A stretch of DNA of 64,000 nucleotides from Daejeonella sp. (GCF_030695525.1 NZ_JAUYSS010000049.1:21807-85806), one strand, 5' to 3'. Shown: positions 35,664 through 45,717, counted from the first letter of the stretch. Notes: generated by a model from the letters alone, not told the origin. Translations and numbers: made by a program.

Positions 35664-36812
35664 TTACCTGACACATCTGAAACCCAAATTACTCATTCCT
35701 GAATCCGGAGAGCTTTTCATTCGGCGGGCAACCCGATACCCTGAACAATAACTTTCATTACACATAAATGAGCCTCCTCTTGACACCTTTTTAGGGGTAT
35801 AGGGCTCATCGGGATCAAAACTATCTGCAGGGCCCTGTGGGTTTTTTATACCATCAGGCTTGTTAATACTCTGATAATAATCATTACGGTAATTATCCAG
35901 ACACCATTCCCAAACATTCCCGGCCATATCATACAATCCATATCCATTTGGAGCAAATGATTTAACCGGAGCAATGCCATAAAAAGCATCGAATTCAGTA
36001 TTATTATATGGAAAATTACCCTCCCAGGTATTTGCTTTCGCTTTTCCCTTATTGATATGTTCATTACCCCAGGGATAAATTTTATTGATCAATCCTCCTC
36101 TGGAGGCATATTCCCATTCAGCCTCAGTTGGCAAACGTTTTCCGGCCCACTTACAGTAGGCCATAGCATCGTCCCAGCTAACATGGATTACCGGATAATT
36201 CCCTTTTCCATCAATATTACTATCCGGTCCATCGGGCTTCTTCCAGCTTGCTCCGGGAACCCATGACCACCATTGTGAAAAGTCATTGAGGTCAACCTGC
36301 TGCTGTGGGGGTGTAAACACCAGTGAGGCTGCGACCAGCAAAGATTCATCCGGCTTTGGTGTTCCGGGTGGTAATTGTTGTTTTAATTCCTCCCAATCGG
36401 GTTTGCGCTCCGCTGTAGTTACATAACCTGTACTTTGAATAAATTTTGCGAACTGATCATTAGTAACTTCATGCTGATCAATCCAAAATGGGTCTAATAT
36501 CACTTTATGTTTGGGATATTCATCCTGATCGGCCTGTTCATTATCAGCACCCATCATGAATACCCCACCCGGAATTGAGATCATTCCTGTTTTTGAGGTA
36601 TCCCCATTAAATTTGATCTGTTCTAAGGTAATATAGGCTGAACCATTCCCTGGAGGATTATTTTCAATCGCATCTGTTTTACTGCCCTGATTGCATGCCT
36701 GGAATGTAAAAAGGCAAAAAAAGCCTAAACAAAAATTTAAATATGCTTTTGATAATTTAAGAAACTGATTCACATGAAATATCTTAAAATACCATAGCTT
36801 TAAAGTCCCCAT
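35664..36812 (-). CDS. Formylglycine-generating enzyme (SUMF1-type) lipoprotein
   Basis: A 382-residue FGE-sulfatase-fold protein with a lipobox (TFQAC) near residue 40, so it is exported and anchored. It retains the active cysteines: Cys351 and Cys356 in GGSFMCNESYCSGYR correspond to the two Cu(I)-binding, catalytic Cys of human SUMF1, and the ending PDSGMSNLGFRC matches well. It should convert the Cys of CxPSR in sulfatases into formylglycine. Its ATG overlaps the last 13 bases of the sulfatase gene, so the two are translationally coupled. Many FGE-fold proteins in Bacteroidota lack these cysteines, so this one is probably a true maturase. Confidence 0.9.
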   Translation of the reverse strand: MGTLKLWYFKIFHVNQFLKLSKAYLNFCLGFFCLFTFQACNQGSKTDAIENNPPGNGSAYITLEQIKFNGDTSKTGMISIPGGVFMMGADNEQADQDEYPKHKVILDPFWIDQHEVTNDQFAKFIQSTGYVTTAERKPDWEELKQQLPPGTPKPDESLLVAASLVFTPPQQQVDLNDFSQWWSWVPGASWKKPDGPDSNIDGKGNYPVIHVSWDDAMAYCKWAGKRLPTEAEWEYASRGGLINKIYPWGNEHINKGKAKANTWEGNFPYNNTEFDAFYGIAPVKSFAPNGYGLYDMAGNVWEWCLDNYRNDYYQSINKPDGIKNPQGPADSFDPDEPYTPKKVSRGGSFMCNESYCSGYRVARRMKSSPDSGMSNLGFRCVR

Positions 36813-38392
36813 TTCATTTCCTTCAAATCTGCTATTTTAACATATCCATCCTTCTTTACTGTTCCATCTTTGGCAATAGTATAGCCCTTAGGAGCTGTAT
36901 CAGGCCATGAAAGCTCCGGAACCCTATCCTTCAATAGATTTCGCTGTTCCTTAATAATCGATTTACTTGACACTTTATAAGCGATATTAGTCCACTCATT
37001 CGGATCAACCTGATGATCATAAAGTTCTTCGAAATTGATAAAAGGATAATAGATATAACGGTATTTGTTTGTTCTGATGGTGTATCCGTCTCCTGAATTA
37101 GCTCCTCCCTGCTCATTCATAAAGTAAGCCGAAAACGCCGGTTTATGATCAAATCTCTCCAATTTCAGCATCGGAACTAAACTTTCCCCATCACAATATT
37201 CCGGAATTTTCTCACCTGCGAGTTCAGCAAGTGTAGGAAACATATCCATCATAGAAACCGGAACATGGGTAGTAGAGCCCGGTTTTGTTATCCCTGGCGC
37301 CATAATAAATAACGGGGCTCTGGTAGAACGCTCCCACAAAGTGAATTTCTCCCAATTTTCCTTTTCCCCCATATGCATTCCATGATCTGACCAAACTACA
37401 ATGATAGAATTCTCCAGATGCCCGGTTTTTTCTAAACCATCTAAAAATTTTCCAAGCATTGCATCTGTAAAAGAAATGGTAGCCATATATGACTGTAAAA
37501 CTTTCTTAAGCTGATTATTATCAGTAATAAAACGATGAAGAGCCCTTCTTCCATGGATAAATGCATCCTCTAAGTCATCCTCCTTCATTGGTAAGTCAGG
37601 AACATTGACCAAAGGATACATATCAAAATACTTTTGAGGAACTTCCCATGGATCATGAGGTTTGGTCAATCCAACGGCTAAAAATAAAGGCTTATCATGC
37701 TTTTGAGTAAGTTCATAATTTGCCCATTCTGCAATTTGAAAATCGGCCATATAATCATCTTCCAGTGCAATTGGTCCCCAGGTAAAATAATCTGGCTGTA
37801 TACCTTTGAAATTTTTTGGAGAAATAATCTCTTCAGGTGCTCTAACCTGGAATGGAACCGGAATTTTTAAACTTGGATAATAGAAATCCCATCCTTTTGC
37901 TTCAGATTGGTTTATTGTTGAACGGGGAGGTGACAAAGTATGGTATATTTTACCCCCTGCAAGAGTTTTGTAACCCTTTTCCTTAAAAAATTGCTCCATA
38001 GTTAGCAAAGTGCTGAGTGCGGGAACTTTCCGCCAGTCCGGATGCTTCCAGCCGGTTACACCTGATCTTGCCGGACTAACACCGGTCATGATGGATACCC
38101 TGGAAGGTGCACAAGCGGGTGAAGGAATATGTGCATTGGTAAAAGACATGGACATTTTCCTCAAGCGATCAAAATTCGGAGTTTTCAATCCCGGTAATCC
38201 TCCCAGTCCTTCTGGATTAATCCAGTCATTCAAATCATCTATTGCAAGGAAGATAATATTGGGTTTTGAACCTTGTTTTTGAGGCTGTGCAAATCCTGAT
38301 TTTGCCAGCATAAATAAAGTAACACTTAGAAAAAGTGTTACTTTAAATGTTTTTCGAATACTTTTTACAGAGAAGTTTATCATTATGACCAT
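36800..38392 (-). CDS. Exported formylglycine sulfatase, iduronate-2-sulfatase-like
   Basis: A 530-residue sulfatase of the alkaline-phosphatase superfamily with a Sec signal (ending SGFAQ). The metal-binding start NIIFLAIDDLNDW is followed by the modification motif CAPSR (Cys94-Arg98), then the conserved WSDHGMHMGEKENWEKFTLWE. The wording around the motifs is nearest to iduronate-2-sulfatase-like S1 enzymes. It would remove sulfate esters from a sugar in the periplasm. It directly precedes the FGE gene, which overlaps its end. Substrate position (2-O versus other) cannot be fixed. Confidence 0.9.
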   Translation of the reverse strand: MVIMINFSVKSIRKTFKVTLFLSVTLFMLAKSGFAQPQKQGSKPNIIFLAIDDLNDWINPEGLGGLPGLKTPNFDRLRKMSMSFTNAHIPSPACAPSRVSIMTGVSPARSGVTGWKHPDWRKVPALSTLLTMEQFFKEKGYKTLAGGKIYHTLSPPRSTINQSEAKGWDFYYPSLKIPVPFQVRAPEEIISPKNFKGIQPDYFTWGPIALEDDYMADFQIAEWANYELTQKHDKPLFLAVGLTKPHDPWEVPQKYFDMYPLVNVPDLPMKEDDLEDAFIHGRRALHRFITDNNQLKKVLQSYMATISFTDAMLGKFLDGLEKTGHLENSIIVVWSDHGMHMGEKENWEKFTLWERSTRAPLFIMAPGITKPGSTTHVPVSMMDMFPTLAELAGEKIPEYCDGESLVPMLKLERFDHKPAFSAYFMNEQGGANSGDGYTIRTNKYRYIYYPFINFEELYDHQVDPNEWTNIAYKVSSKSIIKEQRNLLKDRVPELSWPDTAPKGYTIAKDGTVKKDGYVKIADLKEMKWGL

Positions 38393-38536
38393 TTATATAA
38401 ATCATTCATTTTCAAAGATGCTCCCACTAAAAATAATTAAATATTTACATTAAGCAAGCTTAATTATTCATAAGGAGTTAATAAATGAAAAATTCTATAT
38501 ATGGGTCCGGTCGTCCACGGTGAACATCCTCTCTTT

Positions 38537-38581
38537 ATAAATTATAGGATGAGATTTTTTTAGACTCATCCTATAATTTAT
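38537..38581 (-). terminator. Long hairpin overlapping the stop of the aminotransferase-fold gene
   Basis: A perfect 17-base inverted repeat (38537-38553 and 38565-38581) with an 11-base loop includes the stop codon at 38578-38580. No U-tract follows on the minus strand, so it may be a stability or attenuation element before the sulfatase gene rather than a full terminator. Confidence 0.5.
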
Positions 38582-39867
38582 GAAAGTACTTCCAAAATGC
38601 GGTCAATATCCTCCTGGTTATTATAGATCGATGGGGAGATTCTCAATTTATTTCCAAATCGCATAGCCACATTGATTTTGGCTGCACGAAGTTTTTTCAT
38701 TGCTTCATCCGGGTCCTTTGACTTGAATACAATAATAGGACTTTCATTGCCCTCAGGTGTGATCATAGGATAACCAATCTTTGGCATTTCTATTGCTAAA
38801 CGGCTTGTTAGCGTACGAACATGATTACGGATATTTTCAACGCCTAAGGTTTGTATATATTTCATCGAAGTGATAGCACAGGATACGCCTTCATAAGATG
38901 GATAGCTAACCTCATACATCGCCGGACCTGTGGTAGGTTTGAAATCAAACTCACCCAATGCTGAATCCATATTATCTGTCCAGGGTCCATAATTGAAATT
39001 TAATCCACCATGATGTTGCGTCGGCAAAACCCGGGTATCCTGCAAATCTTTACGGATATACATAAACCCGAACCCTTTACTACCCATTAACCATTTGAAG
39101 GTAGAACAGGCAGCCATATCAATACCCATGGCTTTAACATCCACAGGTACAGCACCTACACCCTGAATAATATCAACATAAAGCAACGCTCCGTTGGCAT
39201 GAGCCAAATCTGCAATTGCCCGAACATCCTTAACCAGAAAACCATTCACATTAGAAACAAGCGTGATAGCCACTAATTTGGTGTTCTTATTAATTACGCC
39301 TTCAAAATCCTTTATATCAAACTTCCAGTCATTATGCTTAATGATTCTTATATCCAGACCCTCACGTTGCTCACGCATCTTATAACCATATAAACTAGGC
39401 GCATAATGAAGATCTGTTGTCACTACATTACCTCCTTTTAAATCCATCCCATTCAGAATATTATTCTCGGCTTCGACGGTAGTTCTTGCAAAAGCTATTT
39501 CATCAGAATCTGCATTGATCAGTTTGGCAAAGCTATCCTTACATTCCTGACGGGTCTCTGACCATTTTGGCCACCATGGCTCACCCACATCGTCCTTAGC
39601 CCATTCAGCATAGCGATGTAAAGCTGCAGCCGTATAAATATTAATCGGATGGGTTGATGCATTATCCATATAGACTTCCTCCCTTGTACGGGGGAAATCT
39701 TCCCTGATCTTATTGAAGTCTAATGCAGATCCCGTAAGATGGGCAGGCATCACATCAGGATTAACAGAGGTATCAGAGAGGCTGGTTTTACATGAACTTA
39801 AAGAACTCAGTCCTAAAGTACCCACACCCACTCCAGCCAGGGATTTTAAAAAGGTTGATCTTTCCAT
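38578..39867 (-). CDS. Exported class-V aminotransferase-fold PLP protein
   Basis: A 429-residue protein of the isopenicillin-N-epimerase/cysteine-desulfurase-like class V fold. The PLP-binding lysine should be that in STFKWLMGSKGFGFMYI, preceded by an aspartate in LLYVDIIQGVG. The N-terminus (ERSTFLKSLAGVGVG...SSLSSC) looks like an export signal with a possible lipobox; it lacks twin arginines. Like the SelA-like protein at 2074, it is a PLP enzyme apparently placed outside the cytoplasm. It lies in locus B between a PQQ dehydrogenase and the sulfatase. Substrate unknown. Confidence 0.82.
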   Translation of the reverse strand: MERSTFLKSLAGVGVGTLGLSSLSSCKTSLSDTSVNPDVMPAHLTGSALDFNKIREDFPRTREEVYMDNASTHPINIYTAAALHRYAEWAKDDVGEPWWPKWSETRQECKDSFAKLINADSDEIAFARTTVEAENNILNGMDLKGGNVVTTDLHYAPSLYGYKMREQREGLDIRIIKHNDWKFDIKDFEGVINKNTKLVAITLVSNVNGFLVKDVRAIADLAHANGALLYVDIIQGVGAVPVDVKAMGIDMAACSTFKWLMGSKGFGFMYIRKDLQDTRVLPTQHHGGLNFNYGPWTDNMDSALGEFDFKPTTGPAMYEVSYPSYEGVSCAITSMKYIQTLGVENIRNHVRTLTSRLAIEMPKIGYPMITPEGNESPIIVFKSKDPDEAMKKLRAAKINVAMRFGNKLRISPSIYNNQEDIDRILEVLS

Positions 39868-39930
39868 TTTTGTTTTATGTTAATAATGCTTAAGATTTAT
39901 TTTTTAAAACAAGATTCATTAGCCCTGATT

Positions 39931-42138
39931 TTATTTATCAGGCAATGAATAGGCAACATAAGTATCCGAGGATTTAGTTCTCATTCTTCCTCCACCACAA
40001 GCGATTACAACAAATTGTTTACCATTTACGCTATAAACAGAAGGGGTAGCATATCCTCCCGCAGGCAAATTGGTTTCAAATAATAGTTTCCCGGTAGCTT
40101 TATTAAATGCCCTGAATTTTTCATCACGGGTTGCGGCGATAAATACCAATCCGCCAGCAGTGACAACAGATCCTCCCCAATTTTCTGTACCGGCATGAAT
40201 ACCCCTGGCCTTCAATTCAGGATAGTCACCCAATGTGTTTTTCCAAACTAAGCGGCCGGTACTGAGATCAATGGCACTTAAAGTACCCCATGGTGGAGTA
40301 ATTCCAGGATAACCTTCTTTAGTTAAAAACTGTTTATATCCACCAAAACGATAAGGTGAACGATAGAAAGGATGGGTTACCTTAGCTACCTGAGTGAAAA
40401 TTTTCTTCTGTTCTGATTCAATATTTAATAAATAGGATGCAAGAGCAGTTTTGTCCTCTTCACTAAAATGCTTAAAGGCGGGCATCATTCTCTGACCGGA
40501 GGTTATGATAACCTTAAATTTGGTTTCATTATACTTCTTATGAAGATTGAGCAATGATGGGAAATTGCCTGAGCCCTGGAGATCCGCACCATGACAGCCT
40601 TTGCAGTTCTTATCATAAATACTTTTTCCGGCCTGCAAATTCGTTTGAGTGGACTCAGGCATCTTTTCTACCAAAGTATCAATCATGGTAACAACCCATG
40701 GCATTTCAGTAGCGTTAATGTAAAGCAAACCGGTCGAAGGATCAAAAGAAGGACCACCCCACTCTGCACCACCGGTTAGTCCGGGAAGAACGAGTGTTCC
40801 CTGCAGACTCGGAGGAATAAACATTTTACCAGATTTATAGCTTAAAAACCTTTTTTTGAGGTCCTGATAAGATGAATCCGGAACAATATTATTAAGATCG
40901 GATTCTTTAAATTCCTGTCTTACAAATGGAGGAAGAACTGTTGGGAACGGTTGTGTCGGAGAAGTCTGCTCCCCTGCGAGGTCTGATGCAGGGACCGGCT
41001 TTTCTATAATCGGATATACCGGCTTACCCGTCTCCCTTTCAAGCATATAAATAAACCCTTGTTTACTTACCTGTACTACCGCATCGACATTTTTACCCTC
41101 CTTTTTTATAGAAACCAAAACCGGGGAAGTGGGAAAGTCATAATCCCATAGATCATGATGAACACCCTGAAAATGCCAGATATATTTTCCGGTTTCTGCA
41201 TCAAGTGCAAGAATACTATTTGAAAAAAGATTGTCTCCTTTTCTTTTCCCTCCATAAAAATCAGGAACAGCAGACCCTGTAGAGGCAAAAACCATTGCTC
41301 TTTTTTCATCTAAACTTAGGCCGCCCCAGGCGTTTGCCCCTCCTACATATTTATAAGCCTCGGGATCTTCCCAGGAATCATATCCAACCTCTCCTGGTTC
41401 AGGAATAGTCCTGAACATCCATTTCAATTTACCCGTAAATACATCATACGCCCTGATATGACCTGGTGCAGATTCCTCTTCCTCAGACAGACTGGTTCCC
41501 ATGATAATGAGATCCTTATAAATTACCCCCGGGGAGGTTGCAGTAACCCTTAAATTTGTCAGATCCCTATCTAAATCAAGGCCATCATGTAGCGGAACGC
41601 GCCCCTTGTTTCCAAAACTAAGAACTGGCTTACCGGTGGCACTATTTATACAGAACAGAGAAGATCCTACCGTATAAAAAAGCAGATGTTCTTTATTTTT
41701 ACCTTTGTATAGAGCAATCCCTCTGCAAGCATTCATTCCATAACTTTGTCGGCCCTGAATGTCGACCATCATGGAATCAACCGGATTAAACACCCATATT
41801 TCTTTCCCGCTTAGGGCATCAGCAGCAAATAGTTTCAATTGAGGCGAAACTCCATAAAGTATGCCATCAACTATAAGTGGATTCGCCTGTATCTGACTAC
41901 CTGATTGCCCATCTTTTGTATGATAAATCCAGGCCAATTGTAAATCCCTGACATTGGAAGTATCAATTGCATCAAGGGCTGAATATTGAATACGTTCCTT
42001 ACTTCCGCCATATACACTCCATTCATTTTTATGATCCTCATTTTGACAGGATAGATAAAAAAGGGTAAGACAACTAATGAAATATAGGGAGAATTGTTTC
42101 AGTTTCATCATTTTGATTTTAGGCATAGGGTAATCCAT
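39931..42138 (-). CDS. PQQ-dependent dehydrogenase with cytochrome c domain (copy 1)
   Basis: A 735-residue quinoprotein lipoprotein. The lipobox is FYLSC (Cys31; in-frame ATGs at 42111 and 42108 give a tighter signal peptide). The eight-bladed PQQ propeller shows the family features WSVYGGSKERIQYSAL and the calcium/PQQ region GVHHDLWDYDFPTSPVL. A cytochrome c domain is inserted late: C512-K-G-C515-H516, with a Met ligand candidate in GQRMMPAFKHF. It should oxidise an alcohol or aldose in the periplasm and pass electrons to the respiratory chain. Strongly similar to copy 2 at 43472. No PQQ-synthesis genes are in the window. Confidence 0.9.
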   Translation of the reverse strand: MDYPMPKIKMMKLKQFSLYFISCLTLFYLSCQNEDHKNEWSVYGGSKERIQYSALDAIDTSNVRDLQLAWIYHTKDGQSGSQIQANPLIVDGILYGVSPQLKLFAADALSGKEIWVFNPVDSMMVDIQGRQSYGMNACRGIALYKGKNKEHLLFYTVGSSLFCINSATGKPVLSFGNKGRVPLHDGLDLDRDLTNLRVTATSPGVIYKDLIIMGTSLSEEEESAPGHIRAYDVFTGKLKWMFRTIPEPGEVGYDSWEDPEAYKYVGGANAWGGLSLDEKRAMVFASTGSAVPDFYGGKRKGDNLFSNSILALDAETGKYIWHFQGVHHDLWDYDFPTSPVLVSIKKEGKNVDAVVQVSKQGFIYMLERETGKPVYPIIEKPVPASDLAGEQTSPTQPFPTVLPPFVRQEFKESDLNNIVPDSSYQDLKKRFLSYKSGKMFIPPSLQGTLVLPGLTGGAEWGGPSFDPSTGLLYINATEMPWVVTMIDTLVEKMPESTQTNLQAGKSIYDKNCKGCHGADLQGSGNFPSLLNLHKKYNETKFKVIITSGQRMMPAFKHFSEEDKTALASYLLNIESEQKKIFTQVAKVTHPFYRSPYRFGGYKQFLTKEGYPGITPPWGTLSAIDLSTGRLVWKNTLGDYPELKARGIHAGTENWGGSVVTAGGLVFIAATRDEKFRAFNKATGKLLFETNLPAGGYATPSVYSVNGKQFVVIACGGGRMRTKSSDTYVAYSLPDK

Positions 42139-42256
42139 TCTTTGCAGACTAAAAATTCATTAAATTCTGAACAACAACTAATGTTATTTTACGAAATCAT
42201 AAACTTAATTTCTAAATAACCCGGTCGGTCAGGATAATTAGATTAAATAATTCACC

Positions 42257-43348
42257 TTATTTAAGGGCTACATCCCATACTTTAGCCATACGTGATGTAC
42301 CTGCAGGTCCATTTACCCATAAAGTAACCACGTAATACCCAGGTTTATCGTAAAAATGCACAGGATGTTGTTTATCAGAGGTGTTTCCATCGCCAAAGTC
42401 CCACTTCCAGGTTGAAATTTCGCCCTGAGATTTATCTGTAAACGAAACCATTCTGCGGTTCATATCCGAGACTACAAATGACCACTGCGCATCTATTGGC
42501 TTAAGAAAGCGCTTCTCCAATGGCATCAGTCGGAAGGGAAGCAGATGGGAAGCATTTCCATACATCTCACGGACTTTACTAAGATTCCAAAAGCCATTGT
42601 ATCTGGGAGCATTTACGTTATCATAATCAAGTACAGCCCAGCTAAGACCAATTTCTTTATTCTCTGACAGAACCGATTCAACTGCCCTTGAAATACCCTC
42701 AGGGCCAGCATAATCAAAAGGGGTAATCCAGAATTCCAGGGTTAAACGACCTGATTCCCCGGGATTGAAATTGTAATTATAGGCAGCATTAGCAAAAGGC
42801 AATTCTTTAATCCAGGGCTGACCTCCCCAAACCATAGTCCAATCTTTTCCTCTGGCGGGTGTGAAAATATGATAATTCTGAGCATGGACACCGTGGTATG
42901 AAAAATAGGTTTCATTTTGATCCAGCTCCTTATTCGGGTGAAAAGAACTAATAAATGGGCCACCTGACTGGTCACCGTCAACTACTACCTCAAAAATATC
43001 ATTATGTAAATTTGTGGATGAAAAGTCCCAGTAATCATCGTAGGCTTCATATAGAAAATACAGCCTGTTCATTCCTTTTACCCATCCAACCTTTACATTA
43101 ACATCCAGGTTCTTAGGATCAGCAACCCGATGTCTGATACTATCATCCCTGTCATCCCACAATTGATCCATACCAATATTATAGGATGGGTCTACTATTT
43201 TCCAATCATCACTTTTTCCATCAATGGTTGGGATCATATTGGGTGGAAACTGAAAGATCTTAAATTTTCGTTTTTCCTGTGCATTTAAAAACCCTGCAAA
43301 AAAACAAAAGAGAAATAGAAACCAAATAGATCGAAATGATAAAAGCAT
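42257..43348 (-). CDS. CBM9-like/PKD exported protein (copy 1)
   Basis: A 363-residue protein with a Sec signal (ending FLNAQ). Residues about 25-260 resemble a family-9 carbohydrate-binding/DOMON-type sandwich (PTIDGKSDDWKI, LYFLYEAYDDYWDF, IFEVVVDGDQSGG). Residues about 285-360 form a PKD domain (WKWDFGDGNTSDKQHPVHFY). No catalytic motif is evident; such proteins usually bind glycans or heme at the surface. It lies between the two PQQ/cytochrome c dehydrogenases, and a close copy is at 51436. Joint function with the dehydrogenases is suggested by this repeated pairing, not shown. Confidence 0.8.
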   Translation of the reverse strand: MLLSFRSIWFLFLFCFFAGFLNAQEKRKFKIFQFPPNMIPTIDGKSDDWKIVDPSYNIGMDQLWDDRDDSIRHRVADPKNLDVNVKVGWVKGMNRLYFLYEAYDDYWDFSSTNLHNDIFEVVVDGDQSGGPFISSFHPNKELDQNETYFSYHGVHAQNYHIFTPARGKDWTMVWGGQPWIKELPFANAAYNYNFNPGESGRLTLEFWITPFDYAGPEGISRAVESVLSENKEIGLSWAVLDYDNVNAPRYNGFWNLSKVREMYGNASHLLPFRLMPLEKRFLKPIDAQWSFVVSDMNRRMVSFTDKSQGEISTWKWDFGDGNTSDKQHPVHFYDKPGYYVVTLWVNGPAGTSRMAKVWDVALK

Positions 43349-43471
43349 AATTAAATATTATAAAATTTTAAAGCATTATCATGAAATATTTTTTTTTGAA
43401 CTCTATAAAACGCCCTGGCCACTATATTAGATGAAATACAATCTAATTATTAAAACGAAAAATTCTGTATA

Positions 43472-45682
43472 TTAATCAGGTAATGAGAAAGCCACATAAG
43501 TATCTGCTGATTTGGTTCTCATTTTACCGCCTCCACATGCGATTACCACATACTGCTTCCCTTTAACACTGTATACAGATGGTGTAGCATAACCACCTGC
43601 AGGAAGTTTGGTTTCAAACAAGAGTTCACCGGTAGTTTTATTGTAGGCTCTGAACATTTCATCGCTCGTGGCTGCAATAAATACGAGCCCCCCTGCCGTG
43701 ACGACCGATCCACCCCAGTTCTCCGTGCCAGAATGGATACCCTTTGCTTTCATCTCAGGATGATCCCCCAGTGTTTTTCTCCATACCAGCCTTCCGGTAT
43801 TGAGGTCAATGGCACTCAGTGTTCCCCATGGGGGTGCAATGCCGGGATAGCCTTCTTTGGTTAGAAATGGCCTAATCCCTGCAAGGCGGTAAGGGGTATT
43901 GTAGAAAGGATGTCTCTGTTTTACTTCGGGAACATACGTCTCTTTCTGTTTAGATTCAAGATTCAAGAGGTAGGAAGCCAGAGCCGTTTTATCATTTTCA
44001 CCCAAATTTTTGAATGCAGGCATCATTTTTCTTCCCGAAGAAACCAGGACTTTGAAATCTTCTTCCTTAAAACGATTATTAAGCCCGAGCAAGGCCGGAA
44101 AGTTGCCGGAGCCTTTCAGGTCGACACCATGACATCCCTGGCAGTTTTTGACATACAAGGTTTTACCGGCATCCAGATTGGTTTGTGCTGCTTTTACAGG
44201 CTTTTCCAAACGGGTATCCTGCATCGAAATAATCCAGGGCAATTCATTCGCGTTGATATACATGATGCCACTTTCGGGATCAACCGATGGGCCACCCCAT
44301 TCTGCGCCGCCTGTAAGTCCGGGAAGTACAAGAGTGCCCGATATGCTTGGTGGAGTAAACATCCCATTATTTTTTAAGGCATTGAACCGTTTTTTAAGAT
44401 CCTGAAAAGAGGAGTCGGGAATATTTCTATTCAGATCGGCCTCTGTAAAACTTTGCCTGGAAAATGCCGGAATCACCGTCGGTATCGGCTGAGTTGGCGA
44501 TGGCTGTTCCCCATCCAGATCCGTATCGATTGGCACTGCTTTTTCAACAATAGGATATATGGGTTTACCTGTGATCCTGTCGAGCAGGTAAATGAATCCT
44601 TGTTTACTTGTTTGTACTAACGCATCAATTTTTTTACCCTCTTTTTTTACCGTGACCAGCGAGGGTGCTGAAGGGAAATCCCAGTCCCAAAGATCATGAT
44701 GTACCGCCTGAAAATGCCAGATATACTTCCCTGTTGCCGCATCCAGAGCTAGAATACTATTGGAAAAGAGGTTATCTCCTTTACGTTTACCTCCATAAAA
44801 ATCTGGATTGGAGGTTCCTGTAGCCGTATACACAATTCCTCTTTTCTCATCCAAACTGAATCCACCCCAAGCATTTGCACTGCCAACATATTTATGAGCT
44901 TCGGGGTCTTCCCATGAATCAAAACCAATATCCCCAGGGGATGGTATGGTCCTGAACAGCCATTTCATTTCGCTTGTATGGATATCATAGGCTCTGATGT
45001 GTCCGGGAGCAGCTTCCTCTTCTTCTGATAGGCTGCTCCCCATAATGATCAGGTCCTGATAAATGATGCCTGCAGAAGTGGAAGTTACCCTGAGATTATT
45101 GACATCCCTATTCAGTTCTAAATTGTCATATAAAGATATCCGGCCTTCCTTACCAAAAGTACTAACCGGTTTGCCGGTAGCACTGTTAATACAGTACAGG
45201 GATGATCCGGCGGTATAAAAGATCAGATGTTCATTGTTTTTGCCTTTATGTAAAACAATCCCGCGACAAACATTTAGACCAAAACTCTGTCTTCCTGCAT
45301 TGTCTATTAACATGCTTGGGATGGGATCAAATACCCATAGTTCCTTTCCTGAGGCTGCATCTGCAGCAAAAAGTTTCAATTGCGGGGAGACAGCATACAA
45401 TATACCATCAACAATTAAAGAATTAGTTTGCATCTGACTAGATTGATCGGCGTCTTTTGTATGGTAGACCCAGGCTACTTTCAGATCTTTGACATTCGAG
45501 GTGTCGATCTGTTTGAGAGAAGAATAGCCAAGACGTTCTTTTCCGCCAGCATAAACACCCCATTCACCATTACTCTGACTATTATCACAGGAAATAAAAC
45601 AACTTGCAATTACTAGGAATAGGAGGGAAAAATTATTCGAATTAGTTATTGATTTGGTGCAATTAAATATCCTATTAATCAT
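43472..45682 (-). CDS. PQQ-dependent dehydrogenase with cytochrome c domain (copy 2)
   Basis: A 736-residue paralogue of the gene at 39931, similar over its full length. Lipobox FISC (Cys32), propeller start WGVYAGGKERLGYSSL, active-site region AVHHDLWDWDFPSAPSL, and heme site C514-Q-G-C517-H518 with GRKMMPAFKNL after it. The C-terminal propeller strands (GTENWGGSVVTAGGLVFIAATSDE, in part) close the domain. Probably oxidises a related substrate with different specificity. It lies 35 bases after the sixth DUF59-domain paralogue and 123 bases before the CBM9-like/PKD gene. Confidence 0.9.
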   Translation of the reverse strand: MINRIFNCTKSITNSNNFSLLFLVIASCFISCDNSQSNGEWGVYAGGKERLGYSSLKQIDTSNVKDLKVAWVYHTKDADQSSQMQTNSLIVDGILYAVSPQLKLFAADAASGKELWVFDPIPSMLIDNAGRQSFGLNVCRGIVLHKGKNNEHLIFYTAGSSLYCINSATGKPVSTFGKEGRISLYDNLELNRDVNNLRVTSTSAGIIYQDLIIMGSSLSEEEEAAPGHIRAYDIHTSEMKWLFRTIPSPGDIGFDSWEDPEAHKYVGSANAWGGFSLDEKRGIVYTATGTSNPDFYGGKRKGDNLFSNSILALDAATGKYIWHFQAVHHDLWDWDFPSAPSLVTVKKEGKKIDALVQTSKQGFIYLLDRITGKPIYPIVEKAVPIDTDLDGEQPSPTQPIPTVIPAFSRQSFTEADLNRNIPDSSFQDLKKRFNALKNNGMFTPPSISGTLVLPGLTGGAEWGGPSVDPESGIMYINANELPWIISMQDTRLEKPVKAAQTNLDAGKTLYVKNCQGCHGVDLKGSGNFPALLGLNNRFKEEDFKVLVSSGRKMMPAFKNLGENDKTALASYLLNLESKQKETYVPEVKQRHPFYNTPYRLAGIRPFLTKEGYPGIAPPWGTLSAIDLNTGRLVWRKTLGDHPEMKAKGIHSGTENWGGSVVTAGGLVFIAATSDEMFRAYNKTTGELLFETKLPAGGYATPSVYSVKGKQYVVIACGGGKMRTKSADTYVAFSLPD

Positions 45683-45717
45683 AGTTCAATTTTAGAATTA
45701 TTTTTTATTTAGTTAAT

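Noticed and set aside
43380..43471. Seven-base inverted repeat ATTAGAT/ATCTAAT before the PQQ copy 2 gene end
   Set aside because: The stem is short and AT-only with no U-tract; likely chance in AT-rich DNA.
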